From positions 1,116,001 through 1,180,000 of the forward strand of contig NZ_CP073586.1 of the NCBI RefSeq assembly GCF_022267555.1: DNA of 64,000 nucleotides, written 5' to 3'. Source of the stretch: Proteiniphilum propionicum (GTDB lineage: Bacteria > Bacteroidota > Bacteroidia > Bacteroidales > Dysgonomonadaceae). This document shows, piece by piece, positions 36,479-46,389 of the stretch. Each line of letters opens with the position of its first letter. The stretch's first letter is position 1. A model generated the notes under the pieces. That model worked only from the letters and a program-made list of their open reading frames with translations. It was not told where the DNA came from and did no database searches. The translations under genes and the position numbers were made by a program.

Positions 36479-37132
36479 ATGAACACAGTACAGAAACTTA
36501 CAGCCGAAAAACTTCTCAAGGTAAAAGCTATTAAGCTGCAGCCATCCAATCCGTTCACATGGGCTTCGGGCTGGAAATCTCCCATATATTGCGATAATCG
36601 CAAATTGATGTCGTATCCATCCATACGCAATTTTATAAAAATTGAGTTCGCGCGAATTATCATGGAAAAATATCCGCAAGCGGATGCTATTGCAGGTGTA
36701 GCTACAGGTGCTATCGCTCCGGGTGTGCTGGTCGCCGACCTGCTTGATTTGCCCTTTGTGTATATTCGTTCAACACCTAAGGATCACGGCCTGGAAAATT
36801 TGATAGAAGGTGATCTAAAACCGAAGCAGAAGGTTATAGTTATTGAGGATCTGGTCTCTACCGGAGGGAGCAGCCTTAAGGCAGTGGAGGCAATACGTCG
36901 CGATGGTTCCGATGTACTTGGCATGCTGGCAGTGTTTACCTACGGCTTCCCCCAGGCAATGCAAAGTATGCACGAAGCACGGGTAGAGCTTACCACACTT
37001 TCAAATTACGAAGCAATACTTGATGAGGCTATGGCAACCGACTACATTGATGAATCGGAGTTGAACACTTTGCAGGACTGGCGTAGAGATCCTGAAAACT
37101 GGGGACAATCCTTTAAAAAATCAAAGAGATGA
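36479..37132 (+). CDS. pyrE: Orotate phosphoribosyltransferase
   Basis: 217 residues. Joins orotate to PRPP in pyrimidine synthesis. The PRPP-binding motif VIVIEDLVSTGGSSLKAV and the N-terminal PFTWASGWKSPIYCDNR substrate segment are diagnostic. Its stop overlaps the next gene's start (ATGA), so both are translated from one message. Confidence 0.95.
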   Translation: MNTVQKLTAEKLLKVKAIKLQPSNPFTWASGWKSPIYCDNRKLMSYPSIRNFIKIEFARIIMEKYPQADAIAGVATGAIAPGVLVADLLDLPFVYIRSTPKDHGLENLIEGDLKPKQKVIVIEDLVSTGGSSLKAVEAIRRDGSDVLGMLAVFTYGFPQAMQSMHEARVELTTLSNYEAILDEAMATDYIDESELNTLQDWRRDPENWGQSFKKSKR

Positions 37133-37548
37133 CCGAATTTGTCAGTGATATAAAAATCATACCCTACAGTGATGAGGAAGTTTTCAGGGTTCTCTCAGAT
37201 CTTCGCAAGCTGGAGCTGGTGAAAGAACGGATACCTGAAAATAAAATCAGCGATTTCACCTTCGATCAAGACAGCGTTTCCTTTCGTGTTGATCCTATTG
37301 GAAAGGTAACCTTCATTGTAGTGGAACGGGAGGCTAACAAGCTGGTGAAGTTCAAATCAGAGAAACTGCCATTCGATATATTTTTATGGATACAACTGGC
37401 AGCAAAAGCTGAGAAGGATACCAGGCTTCGGATAACTGTAAAGGCCGAACTTAATCCTTTTATGAAGGGGATGGTAGAGAAACCAATCAGGGAGGTAGTT
37501 GATAAAATATCGGATGCTTTGGCCCTGCTTCCTTATGGCCAGTTGTGA
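37129..37548 (+). CDS. SRPBCC-fold protein
   Basis: 139 residues. A START/Bet v 1-like pattern: short strand and helix at the N-terminus (FVSDIKIIPYSDEEVFRVLSDLRKLELV), a run of strands, and a long C-terminal helix (EKPIREVVDKISDALALLP). Such proteins bind lipids or other hydrophobic ligands. Function unknown; coupled to pyrE by a 4-bp overlap. Confidence 0.78.
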   Translation: MTEFVSDIKIIPYSDEEVFRVLSDLRKLELVKERIPENKISDFTFDQDSVSFRVDPIGKVTFIVVEREANKLVKFKSEKLPFDIFLWIQLAAKAEKDTRLRITVKAELNPFMKGMVEKPIREVVDKISDALALLPYGQL

Positions 37549-37677
37549 CTCTATTCCTGCTGCCGGGTGTAAACAGCAGTTATTTGACTGATTGTTTACG
37601 ATTTGACCGAACAGTAAGGGCAAGCGGTTCGGAGCTAACAGCGGAGCCTTTCCTGGCTCTATTCACTTGAATGGGGC

Positions 37678-40092
37678 CTATTCATTCGCCAATTCCAAAT
37701 TAATTCTTTCTCCTTTCTCCATTTTTATCGAGACAAATCCGTCTTCGGTATTTATCTTTTTTCCGTTTTGTTTTACTGTTGAGGCATATTCGGGTATTTT
37801 TAACCTGATGATGCCGGCTGTTTTGGCTGTCAGGGTTAGAGAGGAGACTTTATTACCTTTCCACTCTGCGCTTACTTCAGCGCCGCCGCGTACACGGAGC
37901 CCCTTAAAACTGCCCGAAGCCCAGTTGCATGGCAGAGCCGGCAGTAGGTGGATGTAACCATTCTGACTCTGGATAAGCATCTCTGCTATGCCAGATGTGC
38001 CACCAAAGTTGCCGTCTATCTGAAATGGTGGATGTGCACATAAGAGGTTGGGATAGGTCCCTCCGCCACTGCTCATTCTTACTTCATTTCCGCATGCCGG
38101 TTCTAGCAAGCTTTTTAGAAGTTTATAAGCCCTGTTGCCATCATTCAGGCGTGCCCAGAAGTTTACTTTCCATGCCCGTGACCATCCGGTTCCGCCGTCA
38201 CCGCGCCGGTTGAGTGACTTGCGTGCAGCTTCGGCCAGCTCAGGTGTGGTGATGGGTGAAATCTGGTTAGAAGGATGAAGTCCGTAAAGGTGAGATACAT
38301 GCCGGTGCTGCGGATCTTGTTCCTCGTAATCTTCAAGCCACTCCTGCAGATAACCTTCCCCGCTTATCTGTAAAGGAGGCAGTTGAGTCATTGCTTTACA
38401 TATCCTTTTTGTGATATTATCTTCAATGCCAAGTATATCTGCTGCAGAGAGTGTGTTGGTAAACAATTCCTTCACAAGCTGAACATCCATCGTAGGTCCC
38501 ATGCAAACAAATAGAGCATCCCTGTTCCCGGGTAGATAAAATGCATTTTCAGGTGAAGAGGAAGGGGCTGTTACCAACCAGCTGTTTTTAGGCTCTTTGA
38601 TCATACTGTTCAGGAAAAACTCTGCTGCACCAGACAGTACCGGATAGATAGAATGCAGATACTCTTTATCCATTGAAAATGCATAATGCTCCCAGAGGTG
38701 GGCACACAGCCATGCACCACCGGTGTTGGTTGCTCCCCACGAAGCATGTTCGCCCGGCGCTGTAAAATTCCACGGATTGCTCATCATATGTGATACCCAT
38801 CCGTCCGAACCGTAAAATGTAGCAGCAGTTTTCTTTCCCGACGGGACAAGCGATCTTGTGAAGTTGATCAGCGGCTTGTGCAGTTCCGGCAAGTTACATA
38901 CCTCTGCCGGCCAGTAGTTCATCTGTACATTGATATTTAGGTGGTAGTCGCCGTTCCAGGGAGTCTGCAGCTGGTTGGTCCATAACCCCTGCAGGTTGAG
39001 CGGCAAACTTTTTTCATTGGTTCCGCTAATCATCAGATAGCGTCCGTATTGAAAATAGAGTGCAGCAAATGCCGGGTCATCGTTCAATTGAAAAGAAACA
39101 AGCCTTTCGTTGGTGGGAGTTGTGTTGTCCTGGTCACCCAGGTTTAACTCCACCCGGTTGAATTTATCTCTGTATGCAGCAATGTGATCCTGCTTAAGTT
39201 TCTTAAAAGAACTTTTTTTTGCTTCTGCAAGCAGGTTGTCAACCGTTGTGAGGAAATTCTTATCCAGCATATTGGTCGAGGTTGATACAAGTATCACCGC
39301 TTCATCGGCATTTGTTAGAGAAAGCAAACTGTCATTTGATGTCAGTTCACCCCCCTTGTTCACTATTTCCAGCCGGGTATGATACCGTACGCCTTTATTA
39401 CCGTTATGTCCATCGTTTAGCTGTCCTTCCATGAAAAGCGTATTCTCTTTTGTGTGTACCTTAGCCCGTTCGGGGCGGCTCAAAGCAGCTTTGAAAGAAA
39501 TTGAATTCTTTTTATCTGCCGATAACCTTATTACAAGTACATCGTGAGCGTGCGATGCAAAATATTCGCGTTTAAATGTCGTGCTGCCCATGATGAACTT
39601 TGTGGAAATAACCGCATTGTTCAATGATAGTTTGTGCTCATAGTCGATTACACTATCTTTTTGTGGATATAAATAGTTGATATACAGATTCCCTAACATT
39701 TGGAAACATCCGTAGGGCGCATCTTTTCCGTTTCCGTAGGCAGAACCTTTTCCACCACAACGGAACTCTTTATACATAAGGTCCTGAGCCTCCCTGTTTT
39801 TGCCTTCGAGCAACAGGGCCCTTATTTCTGGCAAATAGTTTATGGCGTTTGTATTGAAAGCTTCAGGGTCTTCGCTACCCGACCACATAGTGATATCGTT
39901 CAATACAATGTGCTCATTATAAATATCTCCATCCGGCATCATTCCGATGCGCCCGTTGCCCAGTGGAAGAGTTCTCTCCCAGCTTTCAGCAGGGGAATTG
40001 TAACGCAAAGCCAGCTCACCGGTATTTTGTGTTTTGTTGCAGGAAAACAGCTGAACTGACGCGAGCGCAAGCGCTAAAAAACTATATTTCAT
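37678..40092 (-). CDS. GH95 alpha-L-fucosidase, lipoprotein
   Basis: 804 residues. Lipoprotein signal (LFSC, Cys at about 18), so probably anchored in the outer envelope. N-terminal GH95 start LRYNSPAESWERTLPLGNGRIGMM, an (alpha/alpha)6 catalytic domain in the middle, and a C-terminal beta domain. The two Asn of the unusual catalytic base pair are at 386 and 388 (HLNINVQMNYWP), and their partner Asp is at 693 (IDGNFGG). This spacing agrees with the characterised Bifidobacterium enzyme AfcA as known from the literature. Expected activity is release of alpha-1,2-linked fucose. Last gene of the fuc operon, 11 bp after the GH110 gene. Confidence 0.92.
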   Translation of the reverse strand: MKYSFLALALASVQLFSCNKTQNTGELALRYNSPAESWERTLPLGNGRIGMMPDGDIYNEHIVLNDITMWSGSEDPEAFNTNAINYLPEIRALLLEGKNREAQDLMYKEFRCGGKGSAYGNGKDAPYGCFQMLGNLYINYLYPQKDSVIDYEHKLSLNNAVISTKFIMGSTTFKREYFASHAHDVLVIRLSADKKNSISFKAALSRPERAKVHTKENTLFMEGQLNDGHNGNKGVRYHTRLEIVNKGGELTSNDSLLSLTNADEAVILVSTSTNMLDKNFLTTVDNLLAEAKKSSFKKLKQDHIAAYRDKFNRVELNLGDQDNTTPTNERLVSFQLNDDPAFAALYFQYGRYLMISGTNEKSLPLNLQGLWTNQLQTPWNGDYHLNINVQMNYWPAEVCNLPELHKPLINFTRSLVPSGKKTAATFYGSDGWVSHMMSNPWNFTAPGEHASWGATNTGGAWLCAHLWEHYAFSMDKEYLHSIYPVLSGAAEFFLNSMIKEPKNSWLVTAPSSSPENAFYLPGNRDALFVCMGPTMDVQLVKELFTNTLSAADILGIEDNITKRICKAMTQLPPLQISGEGYLQEWLEDYEEQDPQHRHVSHLYGLHPSNQISPITTPELAEAARKSLNRRGDGGTGWSRAWKVNFWARLNDGNRAYKLLKSLLEPACGNEVRMSSGGGTYPNLLCAHPPFQIDGNFGGTSGIAEMLIQSQNGYIHLLPALPCNWASGSFKGLRVRGGAEVSAEWKGNKVSSLTLTAKTAGIIRLKIPEYASTVKQNGKKINTEDGFVSIKMEKGERINLELANE

Positions 40093-40103
40093 CTACCTGG
40101 CGA

Positions 40104-41957
40104 TTAGTTGTTGTTGATTAATAACACTGCATCAGGTGAAGATAATTCGGTTCTGATATCTTTTACAAGATCTGTTCCATCTTCAAACTGGTTATTTTTA
40201 ATCACAACATTGTTAACCCGCTCAAAGAAAAATGGATATTCGTTCCAGTGAAACGGCTCAAAATCTGAGTTTTTTCGTATGGTGTTATTCCGGAAGGCAA
40301 GCCCGTCGGTTGATTTAGCGTAGACAATGGGACGATCGAAAGTTTCAAAAATATTGTTTTCTATTACAATTCCTGAATGGAAAAACTTTTGCTGTTCTTT
40401 CAGGTTGGGAATTTCGGGGTAAATTGAGATAACGGCGTTAGTGAACTGGTAATAGGCTGTAAGAGCATTAACAAAGCGGTTATTCCTTATGATCACCTCC
40501 CTGCATGCACCTGTTTCAAACCATCCGTTGCAATCTCCACAAAGCAGGATTGCTGTGCCGTGTGTATGGTCGAACAGATTATTTTCACATACCACCCTTT
40601 TGGGTGTGCTGAATAGTGCACCTCGTGCCCGATTGTTTCTGATGGTATTGTTTGAAAAGATTACTTCAGGTGTCCAGGACAGGTTTTCTACACCGTAACT
40701 GCCCTCTCCCGAGATTTCAAGTGGCAGATTGCCAGTGAAAATAATTTCAAATTCTTTAGCACCAAATTCGGTCGGTTTGTCAATCGCTCTTATCAATTTG
40801 ATTGAGTTACGATGTTCTCCTGCAAGCTCCATTTTATTCGATTCCACAAATTGTACCGAATCGCCTGGTTCTCCCCATTTGAAACCCCAGGCCTGCGGAT
40901 GCATATAACATGCTTGTAGGGTACTGTCGTTTATTCGTTTGGTTATTTGCAGATAGGTCCCGTGAACATTGATTGCATCATCTGCCATCCCTTCATACAG
41001 GCCGTTTTTGGAAATGATCACCCCTTTGCAGGCAGAAAAGTGAGTTGCATCGGCCTGTGTGGTGAAATATCTCGGGTCATTATCTCCTCTGAGGCAAACT
41101 GAGAAACCATCCAGCGTAATGTTTTCACTCATTTGAGCAAGCAGTCCCATTCCTTCGGAATAGTGTACTGTTATATTCTTCAAAGTGGTATTAGTGCATT
41201 CACTGACAAAAATACCTGGTGTAGGGCGATGGTATGAACGTAATGCAAAGCGTTCTCCGGGTGATGTTAATGATGTTTGTCCCCATCCTGAAATTATAAG
41301 TGTGTCCGGAGTTTTCTCAATGATGGCTGCAGGATTGAAGCTCACATCCTGACGTCTGTATGCAAGCCGTCTGTCGGCCCGGAACGGCATTGCAGTGTAA
41401 AGAGGATTTTCGTATCCTTCACCGCATGCAAACAGCTTGTTACCTTGAATACGATGATTCCCGCCTGGATAAATTTCAGCAATCACAATATCGGAATCTC
41501 TGTTTACTTTCAAAATATTAAGTTGGCGAAGAGCCGGTATTTCAAAATCTACAGAAAAGTTTTTTAAAGTTATGTTTTCACTTTTCACCAAAGCAAAAGG
41601 GATCATCCTTCCATGAAAAATGAGTTCTGAACCCTGTCCGTCAATGGTTATATTTTTCAATCCTTCCAGCACGATGCCTGCTTTTTTAGGGTTGTCCTGG
41701 TCGTGATTGGAAATGTAGTATTCTCGAGTGAAAGCGCTGTCAGGAAAAAAATCGTAGCGCCCTTTAGGAAATGTAACCAAAATATGCCCGGTATCCTGTC
41801 GCACCTTCAGATGTTCGATCATCTTTTTCGCAGCTATTGACGCATTCTCTTTGGTTTCAGGCTCGATGCCAAATGAGCTGAAAGAGATAGATGAAGGTGA
41901 TTTATTGCAACCCAACATCAAAAATAAAATGAGAGAAAGGAGGTAAAAAAGTTTCAT
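40104..41957 (-). CDS. GH110-like alpha-1,3-galactosidase, lipoprotein
   Basis: 617 residues. Lipoprotein signal (LMLGC). Right-handed parallel beta-helix pattern with repeated NNxI/FxxN turns through the C-terminal half (VIFSNNTIRNN, VIIRNNRFVN, IVIENNIFE). The segments QADATHFSACKG (Asp303) and GMADDAINVHGTYL (Asp326, Asp327) match the active-site aspartates of GH110, including their 23-24 residue spacing. GH110 enzymes remove the alpha-1,3-galactose of blood group B or linear Gal-alpha-1,3-Gal structures. Placement next to a GH95 fucosidase fits a fucosylated B-type substrate. Another beta-helix hydrolase is the alternative, less likely. Confidence 0.82.
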   Translation of the reverse strand: MKLFYLLSLILFLMLGCNKSPSSISFSSFGIEPETKENASIAAKKMIEHLKVRQDTGHILVTFPKGRYDFFPDSAFTREYYISNHDQDNPKKAGIVLEGLKNITIDGQGSELIFHGRMIPFALVKSENITLKNFSVDFEIPALRQLNILKVNRDSDIVIAEIYPGGNHRIQGNKLFACGEGYENPLYTAMPFRADRRLAYRRQDVSFNPAAIIEKTPDTLIISGWGQTSLTSPGERFALRSYHRPTPGIFVSECTNTTLKNITVHYSEGMGLLAQMSENITLDGFSVCLRGDNDPRYFTTQADATHFSACKGVIISKNGLYEGMADDAINVHGTYLQITKRINDSTLQACYMHPQAWGFKWGEPGDSVQFVESNKMELAGEHRNSIKLIRAIDKPTEFGAKEFEIIFTGNLPLEISGEGSYGVENLSWTPEVIFSNNTIRNNRARGALFSTPKRVVCENNLFDHTHGTAILLCGDCNGWFETGACREVIIRNNRFVNALTAYYQFTNAVISIYPEIPNLKEQQKFFHSGIVIENNIFETFDRPIVYAKSTDGLAFRNNTIRKNSDFEPFHWNEYPFFFERVNNVVIKNNQFEDGTDLVKDIRTELSSPDAVLLINNN

Positions 41958-42085
41958 GTGTTTATTTTTATTTTAATGTTCAAGATAAACGTTATCTAGT
42001 TATTATCAATCATTGAATTAGCATCCATCTGCAAATAAAACAATTTTTGCCTTACAGGTAGTAAAGGATCCCTTTAAGAGAGCTA

Positions 42086-43378
42086 TCAATAAAAATACCT
42101 GCGCCTATTTGTCCTCAATCCGTACACCAGAATCATAAAAAAGCACACTAATGGAAGTGTAAACGAAATATTAACTGCCGGTAGCCCTGCTACACTCCCC
42201 AAATCTATTATAGCTCCCTGCAAGGGAGGCATTAATGCTCCGCCAACAATGGCCATTACCAGCCCTGCTGCACCCAGTGTGGAGTCATCGCCCAATCCTT
42301 TCAGTGCTATACCGTATATAGTGGGGAACATGAGTGACATAAAAGCGGAGGTTGCCACCAGGCAGTACAAACCGGTTGTACCCCCTACAAAAATAACACC
42401 CAGTGTTGTTGCGATAGCCCCGGTAGCAAATAGTGTAAGCATGCGCGATGGCTTCAGGTATTTCATCAGGTATGTACTGATAAAACGGCTCAACAGAAAC
42501 AGGATCATCGCCAAAATATTGTAGCGTTGTCCCACTGCTTTTGGAATGCCAATATTCTCTGCATACTGTATAATAAATGTCCAGCACATTATTTGGGCAG
42601 CCACATAGAAGAACTGAGCAATTACTCCTTCACGGTAGTTCCGGTTTTTAAAGAGCCTTTTTGCGGAGTCAGACGATCGGATGTTTGTCCGTTCTGCCGT
42701 CTGTGTTATCGGCATCCTCGCCATTGCAATTATAACAAACATGATCAGCACAACACCTCCTATTATGACATAAGGGTTACGTATGATGGCCAGGTCATGT
42801 GTTCGTATGGCGGCTTTCTCTGCTTCGCTTAAAGTGGAGAACAACAGGTTGCCTGCAGCATCTCTCCTTTCGGAGTAAAGAGAGGTGAGCACGTAGTTAG
42901 ATGCCACAAACATACCAAGTAGCGAGCCCATAGGATTGAAAGACTGAGCTAAGTTCAATCTCCGGGTCGATGTCGCTTCGTCACCCATAGAAATAATATA
43001 TGGATTAGCGGTCGTTTCCAGGAAAGCCAGGCCGAATGTCAGGATATATAGTGAAATTAGAAAGAATGAGAATGCCTCGAACCGTGCGGCCGGGATAAAC
43101 AGGAACGCACCGGTGGCGTAGAGTGCCAGCCCCAGCAAAATACCTTTTTTGTAGCTGTACTTCCTGACAAAAAGCGCTGCTGGGATAGCCATGGTTCCAT
43201 ATCCGCCATAGAAGGCCAACTGTATCAGCGCAGCTTCAGAATTAGGAATCTCCATGATAGTCCGGAACGCGGCTACCATTGGATTGGTGATGTCGTTTGC
43301 AAAACCCCACAAAGCAAAAAGGCTGGTGATGAGGATAAACGGAATCAGATTTTTTTTATCTACTACCTTTGCATTCAT
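42086..43378 (-). CDS. fucP: L-fucose:proton symporter
   Basis: 430 residues, 12 membrane segments, MFS sugar-porter of the FucP family. Conserved acidic residues sit in LFALWGFANDITNP (first helix) and FGLAFLETTANPY (fourth helix), matching the substrate and proton residues of E. coli FucP. Related sugars (galactose, glucose) are handled by close relatives, but the adjacent fucI makes fucose the natural substrate. 17 bp after fucI. Confidence 0.9.
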   Translation of the reverse strand: MNAKVVDKKNLIPFILITSLFALWGFANDITNPMVAAFRTIMEIPNSEAALIQLAFYGGYGTMAIPAALFVRKYSYKKGILLGLALYATGAFLFIPAARFEAFSFFLISLYILTFGLAFLETTANPYIISMGDEATSTRRLNLAQSFNPMGSLLGMFVASNYVLTSLYSERRDAAGNLLFSTLSEAEKAAIRTHDLAIIRNPYVIIGGVVLIMFVIIAMARMPITQTAERTNIRSSDSAKRLFKNRNYREGVIAQFFYVAAQIMCWTFIIQYAENIGIPKAVGQRYNILAMILFLLSRFISTYLMKYLKPSRMLTLFATGAIATTLGVIFVGGTTGLYCLVATSAFMSLMFPTIYGIALKGLGDDSTLGAAGLVMAIVGGALMPPLQGAIIDLGSVAGLPAVNISFTLPLVCFFMILVYGLRTNRRRYFY

Positions 43379-43395
43379 ATGTTTGCCTTACCTGA

Positions 43396-45165
43396 TTATT
43401 TGTAAATCGGACCGAAGTTCGCACAGGCGCGGTAGTCGGCACCCTCCTTGTCCATTCCGAAAGCATTCCATGCTGCCGGGCGGAAGATATCGCTATCATC
43501 TACGTTGTGCAGACTGACCGGGATGCGGAGCATTGATGCGAGCGTGATCAAATCCTTACCGATATGCCCGTAGCTGATTGCACCGTGGTTGGCACCCCAG
43601 TTGTTCATCACCGAATAAACATCCCTGAATGCCGGTTTGTCTGTTAATCGGGGTACGAACCATGTGGTTGGCCATGTTTTGTCGGTGCGTTCGTTTAGTA
43701 TCTTGTGCATTTCGGCTTCCAGTTCAACCGTCCATCCTTCAGCAATCTGCAACACAGGACCCAGCCCTTTTACCAGGTTTAGCCGGCTCATCGTGACTGG
43801 CATGCCGCCTTCCGATAGAAAATTTGAGGAGTACCCTCCTCCCCGGAAATAGTCGAGGTTAGCCGGATACCAAGTGGTTGCAGCAAGGCATTCTTCCATC
43901 TCCTGTTCCGATATTTCCCAGAAAGGCTTCATGGCAGGGGCTCCGTTTTTCCGCTGTTTGCCGGTACCATCGAGAGTGGTTGATCCAGAGTTTATAAGAT
44001 GGATGATTCCGTTCGAAGCCTTTCCGGATAGAGTCTTCCCGGTGACTCGTTCCACGGACTCAGGGCTCCAGTATGTCCGCACATCTGAAAAGATCTGTGC
44101 AGTGTTGGTGAGCAGATGTCCAAAAAGCATTGCCACACCATTAAGAGCATCGTTTTCGGTTGCTACCACAAAGGCTTCTCGCATCCCGTTCCAGTCGAAA
44201 GAGCTGTTCAGCACAGCCTCCGAAAAATCGCCGTTCGGAAGGAAGTCTGTCCATTGTCGTTGTCCCTGAAATCCGGCTGCGATAGCATTATGCCCAATCG
44301 CCTCTTCTTTGAAGCCCATTGCTTCAAGTTTTTTATTTCCGGTCATCAGGTCACGTATGATAAGAGTCATTTTCACCACGAACTCCCAATCCTCGTCCAT
44401 CGCGGTCCGTGATTTACGTTTAACCTCAGAATTGAAATCGTCAGCCTCATTAGGTTTGCAGTATTTTTCCGTCCAGTCCATTGCAATTGCAAACTCTTCA
44501 CGGTCGTATATACCCTCTTTGATGCGCCGCAATATTTCTGTAGAATCAACAGATTCGCAGCGCATACCAAGATAATTCTGGAAGAAATCTGGATTAACGA
44601 TGGAGCCTGCTATACCCATTGAGACACTTCCTATAGAAAGATAAGAACGTCCGCGTATTGTAGCAGCCGCTTGTGCGGCCCGGGCAAAGCGAAGAATTTT
44701 TCCGGCCACGTCTTCAGGTATAGAATTGTCGGATGCATCCTGTACGTTTCGCCCATATATGCCATAAGCCGGTAACCCTTTTTGAGCGTGAGCTGCCAGT
44801 ACGGCTGCCAGATAAACAGCTCCAGGGCGTTCCGTACCGTTAAATCCCCAGACTGCTTTGGGATAGTAGGGGTTCATATCCATGGTTTCGGAGCCGTAGC
44901 ACCAACATGAGGTTACAGTAATAGTGGAGCCTACACCTTCGCGTTCAAATTTTGCAGCGCATGCAGCGCTTTCGCCCACACGTCCGATGGTAGTATCTGC
45001 AATAACACATTCGACGGGGCTTCCGTCTCCGTTTTTCAGGTTGTCACCTATCAGTATCGCAACCGCTTTGGCAAGATTCATTGTCTTTTCCTCGAGACTT
45101 TCCCTTACACCTCCCTGTCGTCCGTCAATTACGGGACGTATACCAATTTTCGGGTAATTTTTCAT
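43396..45165 (-). CDS. fucI: L-fucose isomerase
   Basis: 589 residues, full length. Converts L-fucose to L-fuculose. Active-site segments [18 protein letters not shown] and DVRTYWSPE carry the metal-binding Glu and Asp, and [19 protein letters not shown] is the classical N-terminus. First gene of the operon fucI-fucP-GH110-GH95. No fuculose kinase or aldolase gene is present in this window, so they must be elsewhere. Confidence 0.95.
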   Translation of the reverse strand: MKNYPKIGIRPVIDGRQGGVRESLEEKTMNLAKAVAILIGDNLKNGDGSPVECVIADTTIGRVGESAACAAKFEREGVGSTITVTSCWCYGSETMDMNPYYPKAVWGFNGTERPGAVYLAAVLAAHAQKGLPAYGIYGRNVQDASDNSIPEDVAGKILRFARAAQAAATIRGRSYLSIGSVSMGIAGSIVNPDFFQNYLGMRCESVDSTEILRRIKEGIYDREEFAIAMDWTEKYCKPNEADDFNSEVKRKSRTAMDEDWEFVVKMTLIIRDLMTGNKKLEAMGFKEEAIGHNAIAAGFQGQRQWTDFLPNGDFSEAVLNSSFDWNGMREAFVVATENDALNGVAMLFGHLLTNTAQIFSDVRTYWSPESVERVTGKTLSGKASNGIIHLINSGSTTLDGTGKQRKNGAPAMKPFWEISEQEMEECLAATTWYPANLDYFRGGGYSSNFLSEGGMPVTMSRLNLVKGLGPVLQIAEGWTVELEAEMHKILNERTDKTWPTTWFVPRLTDKPAFRDVYSVMNNWGANHGAISYGHIGKDLITLASMLRIPVSLHNVDDSDIFRPAAWNAFGMDKEGADYRACANFGPIYK

Positions 45166-45191
45166 ACTATTTAAACTATTTTTTTCACAAA

Positions 45192-45268
45192 GTTAGACTT
45201 TTTCTAACTCTGTTCCACTTTTTGAGCTCTGTTCCAACTTTTAAACTTCGTTCCACTTTTTCTCATGA
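45192..45268 (-). repeat. 19-bp tandem repeat array in the fucI 5' region
   Basis: GTTCCA occurs at 45212, 45231 and 45250, exactly 19 bp apart, within units of the form GTTCCACTTTTTnnnnnCT (minus strand AAAAAGTGGAAC). A fourth, degenerate unit (GTTAGACTTTTT) starts at 45192. The array ends 27 bp before the fucI start. It may be a set of regulator sites or lie in the transcribed leader if the promoter near 45500 is used. A TAACTTTG on the minus strand (45188-45195) adjoins it. Confidence 0.75.
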
Positions 45269-45476
45269 CAACATAATCGAAATAAATTCGCCTTCTGCTC
45301 ATCCAGCATAACGAAAAAGTTAAAAGTGCAGAAGACGGTTTTTGATTTAATAATTCTATTGCCTTCCCCAAACATCCTTTAGATTGCTGTTAAACAGTTT
45401 GATATGGGAAAAATGCCGAAGATTGCCTTTAAAGTTATAAGTGAAATTTCAGCGCTGCACTGGCAGCTATGCTGCT

Positions 45477-45526
45477 CTGTGCTGTTGCATGCTGACAAAA
45501 TTATTGTATTAAATTAAAATAAAAAA
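45477..45526 (-). promoter_or_regulatory. Putative fucI promoter with downstream operator-like element
   Basis: Minus strand -7 box TAATTTTG (45496-45503) with a TTTT-containing -33 region about 19 bp further up. It is followed by GTCAGCATGC and AACAGCACAG (45477-45486). The same GTCA-CAT and AACAGCACAG elements follow the first susC promoter. The 5' leader would be about 320 nt. The remaining part of the 45166-45570 gap shows no ORF. Confidence 0.5.
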
Positions 45527-45570
45527 TTTTTCTCTTATGTTAGATAACATGTTTCAAGGAGTTAAATACA

Positions 45571-46260
45571 CTATTTATTCACTTCTAATGCTTCTTTTTT
45601 TGATATACTGTCGAGTTCGGAGATTAAATCGTTGAAAGAGTTTTCTTCTATCTGTTGTATCTGTATTATCAAAGCGTGTGGCTTAACCCGTCTTGTCATT
45701 TCAATTTCCATCAGTCTCTCGGGGAAACGTTTTCTGATACCCGTGACTTCATTCATAAATAAAGAGTCTTCGCCATGGTAAAGTGCATTTGCCGCCTGTT
45801 GTAGTATAAATGCCCCCAGGCTGTCGGGGTAATGTATCAGTATCTGGTTCAAATATTCGTTGCTCCTTCCGAAGCTCTCGTGAGCTTCGTTGGTTAATCC
45901 TTTTGCCGCCTGAAACAGGCCGAGTTGAAATAGGTATTCTCCTGTTATTGCGCCTTTGCTGTCAGCCTTTCTTTGAACAATTAACGCGGAGTCGAGCAAG
46001 CCCAATTCAGACAACAATTTTGCTTTTACTCCGTAATAATCAGGATTCAGGCTATCTATTTCCAGTGCCGAATCCAGCAGATTTATACACTTCCTGGTTG
46101 AATCTTTGTCGTAATAAGACAATAAACCGGTTGCCTCCCTGAAAAAAATATCAGCTTTTTGATTTACTTTGTGTGGTGTAACATCAATTTTGCTGCTGTG
46201 TTTACATCCGGTAAAACAGATAGAGATAAGGGTGCTTATAAAAATTATTTTTCTTGTCAT
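45571..46260 (-). CDS. TPR-type lipoprotein
   Basis: 229 residues from the ATG at 46260 (an ATG four codons upstream is also in frame). Lipobox FTGC near residue 19. Helical repeats resembling tetratricopeptides follow: CINLLDSALEIDSLNPDYYGVKAKLLSE and YLFQLGLFQAAKGLTNEAHESFGRS. Likely envelope-anchored; no partner is obvious. Unknown function. Confidence 0.7.
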   Translation of the reverse strand: MTRKIIFISTLISICFTGCKHSSKIDVTPHKVNQKADIFFREATGLLSYYDKDSTRKCINLLDSALEIDSLNPDYYGVKAKLLSELGLLDSALIVQRKADSKGAITGEYLFQLGLFQAAKGLTNEAHESFGRSNEYLNQILIHYPDSLGAFILQQAANALYHGEDSLFMNEVTGIRKRFPERLMEIEMTRRVKPHALIIQIQQIEENSFNDLISELDSISKKEALEVNK

Positions 46261-46279
46261 GTCGTTTTGCATTTATCTG

Positions 46280-46310
46280 AAAAAGAGGGAGGGGTCTTCC
46301 CCCCCCTCTT
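46280..46310 (-). terminator. Terminator after the 46.4-47.0 kb gene
   Basis: On the minus strand AAGAGGGGGGGG pairs with CCCCTCCCTCTT around a short loop and is followed by TTTTT. It sits 80 bp past the stop of the upstream minus-strand gene. Confidence 0.6.
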
Positions 46311-46389
46311 AAGGAAAATGTTTAATTTTCTACTAAATAGAAGCAGAATATGGTTCTCTTTTTATTTCAGGGGATGCGGCTGAAAAAGC

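Noticed and set aside
45188-45195. TAACTTTG as the main fucI promoter
   Set aside because: It fits the -7 pattern but has no TTTG at -33 and would leave almost no room for a leader; the site near 45500 with the shared operator is preferred. It remains a possible second promoter.
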